From Cryptomeria japonica (lineage: Eukaryota > Streptophyta > Pinopsida > Cupressales > Cupressaceae): a DNA stretch of 64,000 bases. The notes below the pieces were generated by a model that was not told where the DNA came from, made no database searches, and was given only the letters and a program-made list of their open reading frames with translations. Location: positions 187,711,949-187,775,948 of the forward strand of contig NC_081411.1 of the NCBI RefSeq assembly GCF_030272615.1, in the 5' to 3' direction. The first letter of the stretch is position 1. Each line of letters opens with the position of its first letter. Position numbers and translations under genes: made by a program. Of the stretch, positions 1 through 9,732 are shown one piece after another.

Positions 1-2892
1 CACTTGGGTGTTTAGGTTGTGGTCTCTTAGGTTGGATAATAGGAGAAGAAGAAGGTCTCTTCTCTCTATAAAAAGAAGGAGGAGGGACTGCTCCATACAA
101 AGGAGGAATATTTGGTTTAGGAAGAAGACCAAGTCCATCATGACGAGGAGGTGTAGGTCTACTCTTAGAAGGTTTATTAGGCATAGACATAATCACATCC
201 ATGGGAACGGGTTGGGAATCTTCTTGAGGAAAGACATTAGTTTTATCTTTCAAAGGAAGAACTTCCTTCTCAAGAATGATAGGAATATCAAGTTTGGGTG
301 TTCTAGGTTCACTTAGAGATAGGATCATATCTGTTTTCCACTTTTGATAAGATTTGAAAAGATGATCACTTCGCAGAGGAAGAGATTGGAATTGTTTAGG
401 CCAAAAGTAATCAAGAGGAATGCTAGAAGTTCTTTCAGCTGGTTTAAAGAGACTATGATTGATAGTAACAACTTCACCATTATGGGGAAATTTCAAACAC
501 TTATGAATAGGAGAAGCGATAGCTTTCATGGAAGATAGCCAAGGATAGCCTAGCTTCACACGAAATTGTTCGGATGATGGAATAATAGCAAAGTCCACAT
601 CAAGGGATTTGTTACGGACCTCAATAGGTAATGTAATAGAACCAATTGCAGGAGAAGAAAATGCATCAAATAGTTTCACAATCACATCTGTTTTGTCATA
701 AATCACTTGATTCAATTGTAAAGTAAAAAGAAATTCTTCAGTAATAACATTAACCATGCACGAAGGATCAATAAGCACTCCACGGCAAGGTGTATTCTTG
801 ACTTTTGCAACTATGTATAAAGGACCATCAGGTGCCCTAATGGTTTCACTGGAATCAAATGTGATGGAAGGTTCTTTAGGGTTTTCTTGTTGCTCTACAA
901 AGTTAATCACATTCGGAGTCATAGACACAAGACCATCAGATGAAAGAGAGGAATCATTAGTCTCAATCGCATTAGAGGTATGAGAAGGTAATTGATCAGT
1001 GAAAATATGAAGATTTTGATTAGGAGGAGCTACAGATGTATTGCCTTTATCATTCACTCCAGAAACAGAAATAGTATTATTATCAATCAAATCTTGAATT
1101 TTACCCTTTAAAGAAAAACATTTTTCAGTATCATGCCCAGGATGACGATGAAATTGACAAAAAGATTTGTTATCAAAATAGGGTGAGTTAATATTTGCAG
1201 GATCTATTTGCCTTATAGGAGGAAGAGTAAGCACATTTTGTTCCAATAACTTATTCATAATACTATGCAATGATTCATTCAAAGGAGTATACTTTCTTTC
1301 TTTCTTGAAAAATTTAGAAATAGGAGGCACACCTGATGCTGCATTCACATTGTTGTTGATGATGTTTTCATTGAATTTGATGGAATCTCTATTCGGTTTA
1401 AACTTCCCAAATGGTTGTTGACTGCTATCACCCTTATCACTCGGAGCCATAGGATGTGATTGTTCCATTTGACTCATAGTCAATTGATAATTGTGAAGAG
1501 TTGCACACAACTGTTGGAAAGAAGTAAACTCAGAAAACAGAAGTTTGTCTCGAATATCTTTTTGTAAATTAGAAATAAAGATTCTTTGAATATCATTGTC
1601 AGGCACTAGAAAAGAAATTTGAGCATACAAATGCTTATATCTACCAATGAAATCAGTCACTTTCTCTTTAACACCTTGTTTACAATGCATTAAATCAATC
1701 AAAGTAACTTTAGGACTTATATTGTTTTGAAATTGTTGAATGAAAGCATTTGCAAGTTGTTCGAAAGAAGTAATAGAATAAGAAGGCAACGAGCAATACC
1801 ATTGTAGGGCTTTGTCTCTTAATGTTCTAGTAAACAATTTGGAAGCAACCTTTGGTCATAAGCAAAATCGGTACATATTGTTTGAAAAGTCTTAACATGT
1901 GTTAGAGGATCACCTTTACCATTATAAAGCTCCAAATGCGGGATTTCAACATGTTTAGGAGGGATAGCTCGAACAATGTCAAGAGAAAGTGGGCTCGCAA
2001 CATCAAATGTGGGCACACTAAACTTAGATTGATTCATAGAGGCAATTTGTTGCTGCAAGGAAGAGACAGTTTGTGCAAGATTGTTAATGGTCGCTTCAGT
2101 CGAAGAATTCATATTAGATGTGTTAGATTGAGATGGAGGTGTTATGTTATTGAAAGAAGGTAAAGAGTAAGGTGGTGGGACCCTATGATAATTAGTCATA
2201 GGAGATGATTGGACAGGAGGAACACTACAAGGAGGAATGGAATGATTGAATGAATTGCCCCCTTGCGTCATGTTCATTTGTGGAGATATAATAGGGACAC
2301 TCATTGAAGGAGTGAATGAAGAAATCGGATTGAATGAAGGAAGAGGGTTAATTGAAGAGGAAGGATTGCCCCCATGACTGGTGATCACAGGAGGAATGTC
2401 TTGTGTAGAAGTAGCCATTATGTTTGATGTAAAGGTAGGTATGCTAGCAATAGAAGTCATCAAAGGAATAGAATGATTGACTTGAGTAGGAGGTTGTGTA
2501 TAACCCAAATTTTCAGCACAACTCTTCATAGGCATCACATTCGAATCCACAATGTGTGCAATACCACGCAAAATATCAATTCCATTCTTATCACTTTGAA
2601 GCATACGTTTTAGACCCTCAATTAAAGGAAGAGCTTGACTATCGGGGTATTCTTGAGACATCCATTGTCGAAAATCATCAAATTGGTTATCCAATTTCGA
2701 AAGTTGTTCTTCAGAAACCTCATGGAGAGCTTCTTCATCATTAGGAGGATTAGAGGAATTACCCATGTCCTCGTTAAAAAGGCTATTCAAATTAGGTTCC
2801 ATCTCCTCGGTAATTAAACCTCGGAAAGACTTAATTCTACGGCTTCGTCTAACGGGAATAGTGTAAGTAGGGCTTATTGTTGTAAAACTCAT
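1..2892 (-). pseudogene. gag-protease region of the left Ty3-gypsy element
   Basis: The gag-like reading starts at an ATG at 2892 and runs leftward. The first 250 or so residues are low-complexity (Pro, Ser, Asn, Gln, Thr), then comes the conserved start of a retrotransposon gag domain with LELYNGKGDPLTHVKTF, then an FCQFHRHPGHDTEKC stretch that in related plant elements precedes the protease. Near the left edge is a retropepsin-like domain with a D-P-S motif (VLIDPSCMVNV) where D-S/T-G is usual, followed by a Pro/Lys-rich linker. In a live element gag would form the particle and the protease would mature it. Here it is a fossil, broken and incomplete because the window ends. Confidence 0.75.
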
Positions 2893-2941
2893 GCACTAGA
2901 GAGGGAGAGAAAATTTTGATTTTAGAGGTAACAATTTTCAG

Positions 2942-3722
2942 TAAAATTAGCCAATCTTCTGGATTTAAGCTGTTAAATATAATCAGGACAATCTCCCGAA
3001 ATTTCAGAAAAAATGTCAGGGACCGTGGTGCTTCGGAGTGCACACGGTCCCGACAACTTTTTTCGAAATTTGCAGGGATGAAAGTTATGATGATTTTAGA
3101 GCTAATCTGAAAAAATTGAGTGATTTTACGATCTGTAGATAGGCCAAATTAAAGTTGCAATCTCAAAATTGAACCCTACCAAGATTGTCGAAAAATGCAA
3201 AATTTGAATTTTGAAAAAGAGAGGGAAACTAAAATTTTGAATGTTATGATTTTAGAGGGAATGTCAAGAGCAATGCAAATTTTGAAATTTAAAAATTGAC
3301 TCAATTTCACGCAAAATTCAATTTTGAAAGCAGAAATTAAAGTTGTTGTAATTAAGCACTTAATTTCAAAAGTCACAAATTGTAAGAATTTGAATAAAGC
3401 ACTGAAATTTCGAATGAATGCAAACACACTTTTCAGATTTAGGACAGTAAGAACACAATTTTGACACAAAATTTCAATTTCAATGATTTTTGAATGATTA
3501 GAAGCGTTAATCCAAGCAATCCCTAGACCAACTTTGACTTTAATTTTGAAAGTGTTATAATTGATAAAATCAACCAAAATTCTGGATTTTAGCAGGAAAA
3601 TACAGTAAGATCTAGCTCCCGAAATTTCAGAAAAAATGTCGGGGACGATGGCGCTCGGAGTGCACACGGTCCTCGCAACTTTTTTCCAAATTTTCAGGGA
3701 TGAAAGATATTGTGATTTTATT
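2942..3722 (-). repeat. Direct repeat pair in the leader with GC-rich core
   Basis: A stretch at about 2942-3105 recurs at about 3563-3722 (offset near 620 bases). Both copies contain CTCCCGAAATTTCAGAAAA followed by a GC-rich core (3018-3052 and 3640-3674) with GGGAC, GTGCACACGGTCC and then a TTTTTTC-AAATTT-CAGGGATGAAAG tail. A related GC-rich core occurs a third time inside the LTR at 4441-4473. The surrounding leader is strongly AT-rich, so these islands stand out. In the minus-strand transcript each core could pair with itself (GGACCGTG against CACGGTCC type complementarity). Function unknown; a structured leader signal such as dimerisation or packaging is only a guess. Confidence 0.7.
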
Positions 3723-4050
3723 GCGGAATCCAAAGTTACAGCTGATTTGGAGATGTTTTGATTGGTGAAATTGTCGGACAAAGCTTGAATCAAGAGGGTT
3801 TTAAAAATTAGGGTTTTAACACTTAACCACTTAATTTTCAAAATTAAAGCATAGATATGAATTGATAATTTGTAATAGAAGGGTAGATCTGAAACAAGCA
3901 TTAACATTTAGACATTTCGCAAGTTCAATTACTAAAAATAAAATTTAGGGTTTTCATGCAATCAACCTCTAAAATTTGCAAAAGATCAAACATGGAAATG
4001 TAATCAAGGAATCCAATTTTCAGATCTAACTATGAATAATCAGAAAGGAT

Positions 4051-4069
4051 GTTCACGTCGGGTTCACCA
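4051..4069 (-). other. Primer binding site of the left gypsy element
   Basis: Read on the minus strand this is TGGTGAACCCGACGTGAAC, starting with the TGG expected of a sequence complementary to a tRNA 3' end (CCA). It lies three bases inside the LTR end at 4073, which is where a primer site belongs. Which tRNA it matches was not determined. Confidence 0.6.
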
Positions 4070-4072
4070 AAA

Positions 4073-5307
4073 TGTAAAGCGGAAAATCGTGATCGAACCC
4101 TAGTTGCTCTCCCCTCTTCCAACTCCAAGGAGAGAGAAGGGAGGTTGCTAGGGTTGATGGTTTTCACTTGGGAGACTTTACATTCAAAAGAGGGGTTGAA
4201 ACCCACAAAGATCCAATCCCACGCAATGCAAGATTGGATGCTAAATGAGTTTCAAGGGTTATGACAACAAGGCTACCCTCTTTTGTAAAGAATGTGCATA
4301 GAAGAATTAAGCTAGGAATGCATAGAAAGTGAGAAAGATTCGCTTATAAACTGAGATAGGAATATAGTATGAAGCTGCGGACCTGGAATTAGTAGTAAAA
4401 TGTCGATACGACGCTGTCCTGCAAATTTGAGCGAAAGTTGCCGGGACGATGGCGCCCGAGCACCACGGTCCTCCGAAAAATCTGCGAAACGAAGGGGGAT
4501 CTGTTCGTCTCTGCACAAGGATTCCAGATCTTCAATTTTAGCCGCGTACCTGCAACCTACACACAGAAAAGCAAAGACGATTGGGGGGTTAGGGATTAGG
4601 GGTTTGTCTTTAGGTCAAACCCCGGTTTTGGAATTAACCAAGAAATGAACAATGCTGTAAATGTAAATGTCTGTAATGTAAAACAAGTACTAATACCTTG
4701 TTGTAAGGATGTTTGTATCCTTATGTGCGAAGGTATAGATGTTGTATGTTGTATGTTATAGTAGTATGTTGTAAGTGATCTTCTCTTCAATGGTTGAATC
4801 CTTGTCTTGAATGCAACACTTAGCCTTGAATGGGGACTTGAAATGATCAATTGCTTGAAGGAATGCTTGAATGCTTGAATGCTTGAGTATAGTTTCCACG
4901 CTTGTACACATATGACCTTCTTACCCAAATGGGAGAGGAAAATGTAGTTTATATACTTGCCAATTAGGGTTAAAAGACTGATTTTTCCGACCTTAGGCCG
5001 ACCAGGAAATATTATTTCCAATTTGCAAACAAAAAGACCCGAAGTCCCATAGGAGACCGGGCCCAAAATAGGGCCAGGGACTAGGGCGCTGGGCGCCCTG
5101 GTCCTGAAGGACCAGGGCGTTGGGCGCTCTGGTCCCACCTCCCAGGACAGCAGGGTGCAAAGGAGGTTCAGGCCAGGGTGCTTGAAAATGCAGTTTTTTG
5201 TGTCGTGGACAAGTTTCGGGGTCTCCATTCAGGTTCCATGTTGCGTTGCCATCGTGAAGACCGAAATGCAGTCGAAATTGCAAGTGTCACAATTTTAGGA
5301 TGCTACA
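4073..5307 (-). repeat. 5' LTR of the left gypsy element (1,235 bp)
   Basis: On the minus strand it begins TGTAGCATCCTAAAATTGTG and ends CGCTTTACA, giving TGTA...TACA ends, with a primer-like site directly downstream. The body includes a GC-rich stretch (about 5030-5160) that contains a perfect inverted repeat described separately. Long open stretches on both strands here have no coding signature and were not called. The outer end directly touches a microsatellite, so the element seems to have landed in or beside a TA-rich repeat. Confidence 0.75.
5091..5122. repeat. Perfect hairpin in LTR
   Basis: GCCCTGGTCC (5095-5104) and GGACCAGGGC (5109-5118) form a perfect 10-bp stem around a TGAA loop. 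One further C-G pair and two wobble pairs extend it. A partial third copy of the arm (GGGCGCTCTGGTCCC) follows at 5122-5136. It sits in the part of the LTR nearest its 5' end, in an unusually GC-rich island. Structural or regulatory role unknown. Confidence 0.85.
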
Positions 5308-5352
5308 ATATATATATGTATATATATACATACATATATATGTATATATATA

Positions 5353-5408
<56 letters not shown>
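5308..5408. repeat. Compound TA/CA microsatellite
   Basis: Alternating TATATATG/TACATA units followed by an uninterrupted (CA)n tract of about 34 bases and a short TA tail. It begins at the base after the gypsy LTR end. Reading frames rich in Tyr, Ile, His and Thr across it are artefacts of the repeat. Confidence 0.95.
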
Positions 5409-5929
5409 GGTTTATTGTGGGGCTTTATTATGAAATTTTCATACGTATATATTCATGTATTTATATATATAAATATACCCAAAGGTATATATATATTCTT
5501 GTAGGTCTCATTTATTCTTTTTTCTTGAGAATTCCTAAATTCAGCCATTCTTCGACCAAGCCTTATATAGTTATGTTGCATTGAAAGGATAAGTTTTAAG
5601 ACTAGTAGGAGGCAATACCATACAAGAATAGGCATAGGTATATAAATGTGCCTGCATATCTCGCAACTTAGATATATGTAGTCATGGATATATAGGTGTT
5701 ACTATGCATGTAGATACTGCTTTCTACTAGGATTAAAACCTACCTAGCTATCCTCTCCTCCATTTTCCTAAAGATCCTCTATATTTAGCCAGCCGCAGCA
5801 GACGTATGAAATGTCCTTAGTCAAACATCATACATTAGCTCTCCTCCTCGATCAAATCTTCATGACGGCTCCTTTGCAAAGCTGAGGTGACACTCCCTCA
5901 GTGATTTGAAAGGTGAAGTACCCTCAGCT
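5409..5929. other. No recognisable gene
   Basis: Unique-looking sequence with several TATATA stretches. I see no coding signature, RNA gene or terminal repeat. Confidence 0.5.
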
Positions 5930-6139
5930 TGATGGCCAAAGGCGGTGGTAATTATGACCATGATCCTCGGAGATCGCATTCCCTGCATCGTGACCCTTCG
6001 ATCTTCGACTAGTTTAGCTACTCATTATGAAGCATTAAAAGTGCAAGCTCTATTTAGAATGCCAAGCTCGTCTTCCTTGTCATTTCTCAGTTAAGCTGCA
6101 ATGGATACCCCTCTCAGGCTTCTAGGGATGAAATGCTAG

Positions 6140-6523
6140 ATGGCCTTTGTGGGTGAGATCAAGGAAGAAAGAATGAAGGGCATTCTTGCCCAACAGAACC
6201 GTCTGATCTCAGGAGCTGTAATGAAATTTCTAGGGAATGACTTCATCATGAATGAGGATCGGACCAGAGCGAACCCTGACATTGTAGCAATGTTTCTAGC
6301 CATTGTTATACACTTTGAGAAAGATAGGGATATTGTGGTGAAGCTATGCAAGAAGGTTTTCATAAAAGACATCCTGGGCGAATTAGAAAGGGTGGTGATC
6401 AACATAGATGAGGAACTTATGGCTCCAAAACCTTGGGACTATGATATTCTTATCAGAATGAACAACCCAGTTCTCCATTACCCCATCTTGTTGATCGAGG
6501 ACCTCGTGGCCTTTGAAACCTAA
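6140..6523 (+). CDS. Unrecognised 127-residue reading frame
   Basis: Starts MAFVGEIKEERMKGILAQQN and encodes a charged, helix-prone protein with a central patch KDRDIVVKLCKKVFIKDILG. After the TAA at 6521 the same frame stays open for about 47 more residues to a second TAA near 6663, which suggests a longer ancestral frame with one stop. No signal peptide, membrane span or known motif was seen. The amino-acid composition is that of a real protein rather than of AT-rich noise. Function unknown; likely a decayed copy of a repeated gene. Confidence 0.4.
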   Translation: MAFVGEIKEERMKGILAQQNRLISGAVMKFLGNDFIMNEDRTRANPDIVAMFLAIVIHFEKDRDIVVKLCKKVFIKDILGELERVVINIDEELMAPKPWDYDILIRMNNPVLHYPILLIEDLVAFET

Positions 6524-7150
6524 CGCCCGGTTAGAAGCAGAAACTTCCTCTTCCTCTCATGGATTCTACAAGTCAAAAAACCTCCTCGAGAGAAATGGCT
6601 GATTAACTATCTTGAGGCGGAGAATATCACGATTATCTCGGGTAATGTGCCAATCCCTCGCTCCCCTCCTGGCCCTTAAGCAACAAAACCAGAGAGCTCC
6701 GACTCTAGGCCTCTGCACAAGCGAGGCAAGAAGGGCTGAAGCTCTTCCTGGAAGGCAAGCATCCAGGTTTCTGTATCTCGTCTTCTTTATGTTTAGTTTG
6801 ATCTTTTTTGGTGGTATGCCTTTTGTCTTCGGTGAACTCCTTTTTATCCGAGCCCCTTTTAGAAGTTTCAGGCTATTATGACATTTGGATGTTTTAACTT
6901 AGCTTTGAGATCTTTGTTATGATGTTTCATAAATATGTTTATGCTTTGTTACATCTTTTTCTCTATGAATGATCAGTCTCAATTAGCTTCGGGCTTTATA
7001 GGTCTTTTACAACCATAATATAGATTTATATATAATGAATATATATAGATATACATCTATATATCCATATTTATATATAGATATATGTATATATATTCAT
7101 ATATATACATAAATGTCTTCATTTTACTCAGACTTTTTAAGATAAATTGA

Positions 7151-7153
<3 letters not shown>

Positions 7154-7200
<47 letters not shown>
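7154..7200. repeat. (TA)n microsatellite
   Basis: About 23 uninterrupted TA units between CTCA and GCTTTCCC. Confidence 0.95.
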
Positions 7201-7201
<1 letters not shown>

Positions 7202-8171
7202 CTTTCCCATGACATTCAATTAGGGTATGGAAGGCTCTTTGTTTGAACTTAAATCTATGATGGATGGTAGCTCACCACGCTTTCTATGCAGAATTAGTTA
7301 TGGGAAATTGCTTCTTGACTGTATATTGAGCTTATCCATTAATCTATGATGGGTCTTGAGCATTGACCACACATTATGTTTCTGGAGATATTTTGGGGCT
7401 AATATCTTGATTTTTGTATTAATAGGGTGACCATCCTGACAGGTATGATCAATTGTGAAATTTAGATTTGAAGCTGACCTCTGTTCGTTTTTCTGTTCTC
7501 TAACATCTTGGTAAGAAATATCTCGAGTATTTGTGCAGCTTAGGGGGTAGGGCCTGCTTCACCCTATTATTTTAGGTAAAGACAGGGATGCCGCTTACGA
7601 GAAGAAGGGTCACCCCAAGAGATGGGCAGTTTGCTACTCAAATTACACGAAGGTTTTTCACATGCTCTCTACAAGACTATCCTGGACAGGGTACCTTTGA
7701 GACCAAAATCATCTCCATTATTGTAACTTAAATCTTATATTTTTTCTGATCCTTAAAGGATCTGGGCTAGACTAGAGGTTTTCTTTCCTCCATTCTTTCC
7801 TACTGGTGCCCACACTAGATGGAGGTGTAAGTGTAACTATTTTTTAATTAATAAAATTCTTTGACTTCAGTCTTTTATCGATAAAAAAAAAAATATTAAA
7901 AATAAATAAATTTAAATAATTCTTAAATAAAAAAAATTATATATATATATTTAATAAAAATTGGCCTCATCTAAACAAAATCACTTAATCCACTTTATGT
8001 ATTATGTATAAAATAAAATAGTATCATTCCCCAATTTTCTTGACCTTATCATGAATCTCACATTTTCTTTTAAGTTTTTTTCATTTGTAATATATTATAC
8101 CTAGAGTAAGATTTTAAAATTTGAAATGTGGGTTTACAATGATGTCAATTTTAGGAAAAACTCACTTAATC

Positions 8172-8800
8172 AAGAGCAAAATTATGTGATTTTAAATTTG
8201 GAAATGTGGGTTTATGAGATCACTTTTTGGGGTATATTATTATTATATTTTATATATAAGTTTTTTTAATTTGTAAGAATTATAAAAAAATATAATATAA
8301 GTTTTTTTTTTTGAAAATTAAAAAAATTATATTATATATAAAATATAATATAAATTTATTGAATTTTTTTTTCGATGTTTTTTCTAATTGATTCAAATAA
8401 TTTGTATCTTATTACCAAATTTCTCGGATCTACTTTCTACATTTTTTTAGGCAAATTTTTAGGTCATTAAAATAATATTTAGTATGATTTTTTTTGGAAT
8501 TATTTAGATTAAAGATTATTATGTGTTAAATTTAAGATTCAACTAATTTATAATTAACATTCAATTAATATTATAGTTAGGGTTCAAATAAAATTATATA
8601 ACTTAATTAAAGTTAAGATTCAATTAAAGTTACACTACAAAATTATTAATATCTTCTATTATTAATTAATTAAAAAAAAACTTATATTTTTTAATAATTC
8701 TTACAAATTACAAAACTTATATATAAAATATTATACCGAAAAACTGATCTCATAAATCCACGTTTCCAAATTTAAAATCACTTAATTCCGCTCTCGGTAA
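8172..8800. mobile_element. AT-rich inverted-repeat (MITE/foldback-like) element
   Basis: A left arm at about 8172-8312 is the inverted copy of a right arm at about 8668-8798. Shared blocks read outward to inward include GTGATTTTAAATTTGGAAA, GTTTATGAGATCA, ATTTTATATATAAGTTTT and AATTTGTAAGAATTAT. The centre (8313-8667) is AT-rich with no coding signature. A further degenerate copy of the outer arm lies just outside on the left (8088-8140). No transposase is present, and I could not fix a target duplication, so class is uncertain. It lies about 750 bp upstream of the MADS start codon. Confidence 0.6.
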
Positions 8801-9550
8801 TATATAATATAAATAGAAATAGTGTTAGTAGGCATGATTTACGGACAAGTATAATTCAGTTGTTTTGGGGCAGGGCAGAATAATTTTATGGAGTTAAAAT
8901 GCCTTATTTAGACACAGAAAAGGCTAAACAAACTCGATGCATCGAGAATATCTCTCTGCTGTTTCTTTAAAAAGAAATTGTTCTAGATTGCAAAATACAC
9001 GTTGCATTCATTCCCAATTTAAAACAAAGCCTGAATTTGCCACCACTTGTCATTTTAACAAATCCTATTTTAAGGTTGTGGGCATGCCAAGAAAAGAAAA
9101 TCCTGTTAAGTGGAATGCCTGAAACGGAAATCACAGAATCCGAATCATGGGGTTGTTCTCCTGTTTGTTCGTTGCTTCTACCTGCCTTTTGGGTTCAGAT
9201 TTTCTAATTATCAAAGGCAATTTTCCTTTTCAAGACTGAAAGATGAAGAGTTTTATGGAATTCTTCTTGATTGGATGGCCTTTCCATTTTGGGCAGTATA
9301 TTTTTCTTTTTTGAGAAGACTGTGAAGCTGTGCGGTTGGGCAAGATTGGATTTTTCTTCCCAAAATAAGAATACTTTTACTCTAATTTATGAGCAGAAGA
9401 TTTTCTTGCTAGGTTGGTTTACTAATTCGGTAGCCCTTTGTATTCTAAGACCTTACCAAGCCACTTTATTATCTTCTTCACATCCCCTGTATCACTCTGA
9501 GATAAGAGAAAAAAAAGTTATTGGGAAAAGAGAATATATCTCAAGCAGTT
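8801..9550 (+). promoter_or_regulatory. Putative promoter and 5' leader of the MADS gene
   Basis: This stretch separates the inverted-repeat element from the start codon and carries no gene. A TATATTT at about 9298-9304 is the best-placed TATA-like motif; the transcription start is not determinable here. CCATTTTGGG (near 9287) and CCAAAATAAG (near 9361) resemble CArG boxes but neither fits CC(A/T)6GG exactly. The leader just before the ATG is purine-rich. Confidence 0.35.
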
Positions 9551-9732
9551 ATGGGTCGAGGGAAGATAGAGATCAAGAGGATAGAGAATGCAACAAGCAG
9601 GCAAGTCACATTTTCAAAGAGAAGAGGAGGACTCCTTAAAAAAGCTCAAGAATTGGCTATACTATGCGATGCAGATATTGCACTTATCATCTTTTCCAGC
9701 ACTGGAAAATTGTTTGAATTCGCCAGTTCTAG
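9551..9732 (+). CDS. MADS gene exon 1 (MADS domain)
   Basis: 182 nt, the classic first-exon length of MIKC genes. It encodes the whole 60-residue MADS domain including the FSKRR core and [16 protein letters not shown], and ends with AG of a split Ser codon before donor GTATGT. The ATG is chosen because MGRGK is the near-universal start of this family and nothing homologous lies upstream in frame. Confidence 0.97.

Larger units (their letters stand above)
1..5307 (-). mobile_element. Ty3-gypsy LTR retrotransposon, 5' portion, cut by window edge
   Basis: The element reads right to left. In its own 5'-3' order: an LTR (5307 to 4073), a primer-site-like sequence (4069 to 4051), a leader of about 1.15 kb, and a gag-protease region running off the window at base 1. 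The gag N-terminal part shows the plant gypsy pattern of a long Pro/Ser/Asn-rich stretch followed by LELYNGKGDPLTHVKTF. Further on are a His/Cys-rich FCQFHRHPGHDTEKC stretch and a retropepsin-like VLIDPSCMVNVITEEF. No reverse transcriptase, integrase or 3' LTR lies in the window, so lineage is open; the large leader would fit Tat/Athila-type elements (inference). It is a fossil with probably only a few breaks in the visible part. The second LTR is out of view, so age cannot be estimated. Confidence 0.85.
5930..7890 (+). pseudogene. Unidentified coding-like unit ending in an A-run
   Basis: This unit is less AT-rich than its flanks and holds several coding-like patches on the plus strand: a short one from an ATG near 5932, the longest at 6140-6523, an in-frame continuation after one TAA to about 6663, and another patch around 7570-7700 just after TTTTAG. 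It ends with AATAAA-like sequence and a run of 11 A at about 7882-7892, as expected of a retroposed transcript or LINE 3' end. A (TA)n tract interrupts it at 7154-7200. I do not recognise a family: no reverse transcriptase, LINE ORF1 or gag signature is visible. It may be a processed pseudogene of a repeated plant gene or a non-LTR derivative. Confidence 0.4.

Noticed and set aside
4596-5283. Long frames in the left gypsy LTR
   Set aside because: Overlapping frames inside an LTR with no family resemblance.
5178-5584. Tyr/Ile/His/Thr-rich frames
   Set aside because: Produced by the TA/CA microsatellite.
9287-9370. CArG boxes in the MADS promoter
   Set aside because: Both candidates deviate from CC(A/T)6GG, and near-matches are expected by chance in AT-rich DNA.
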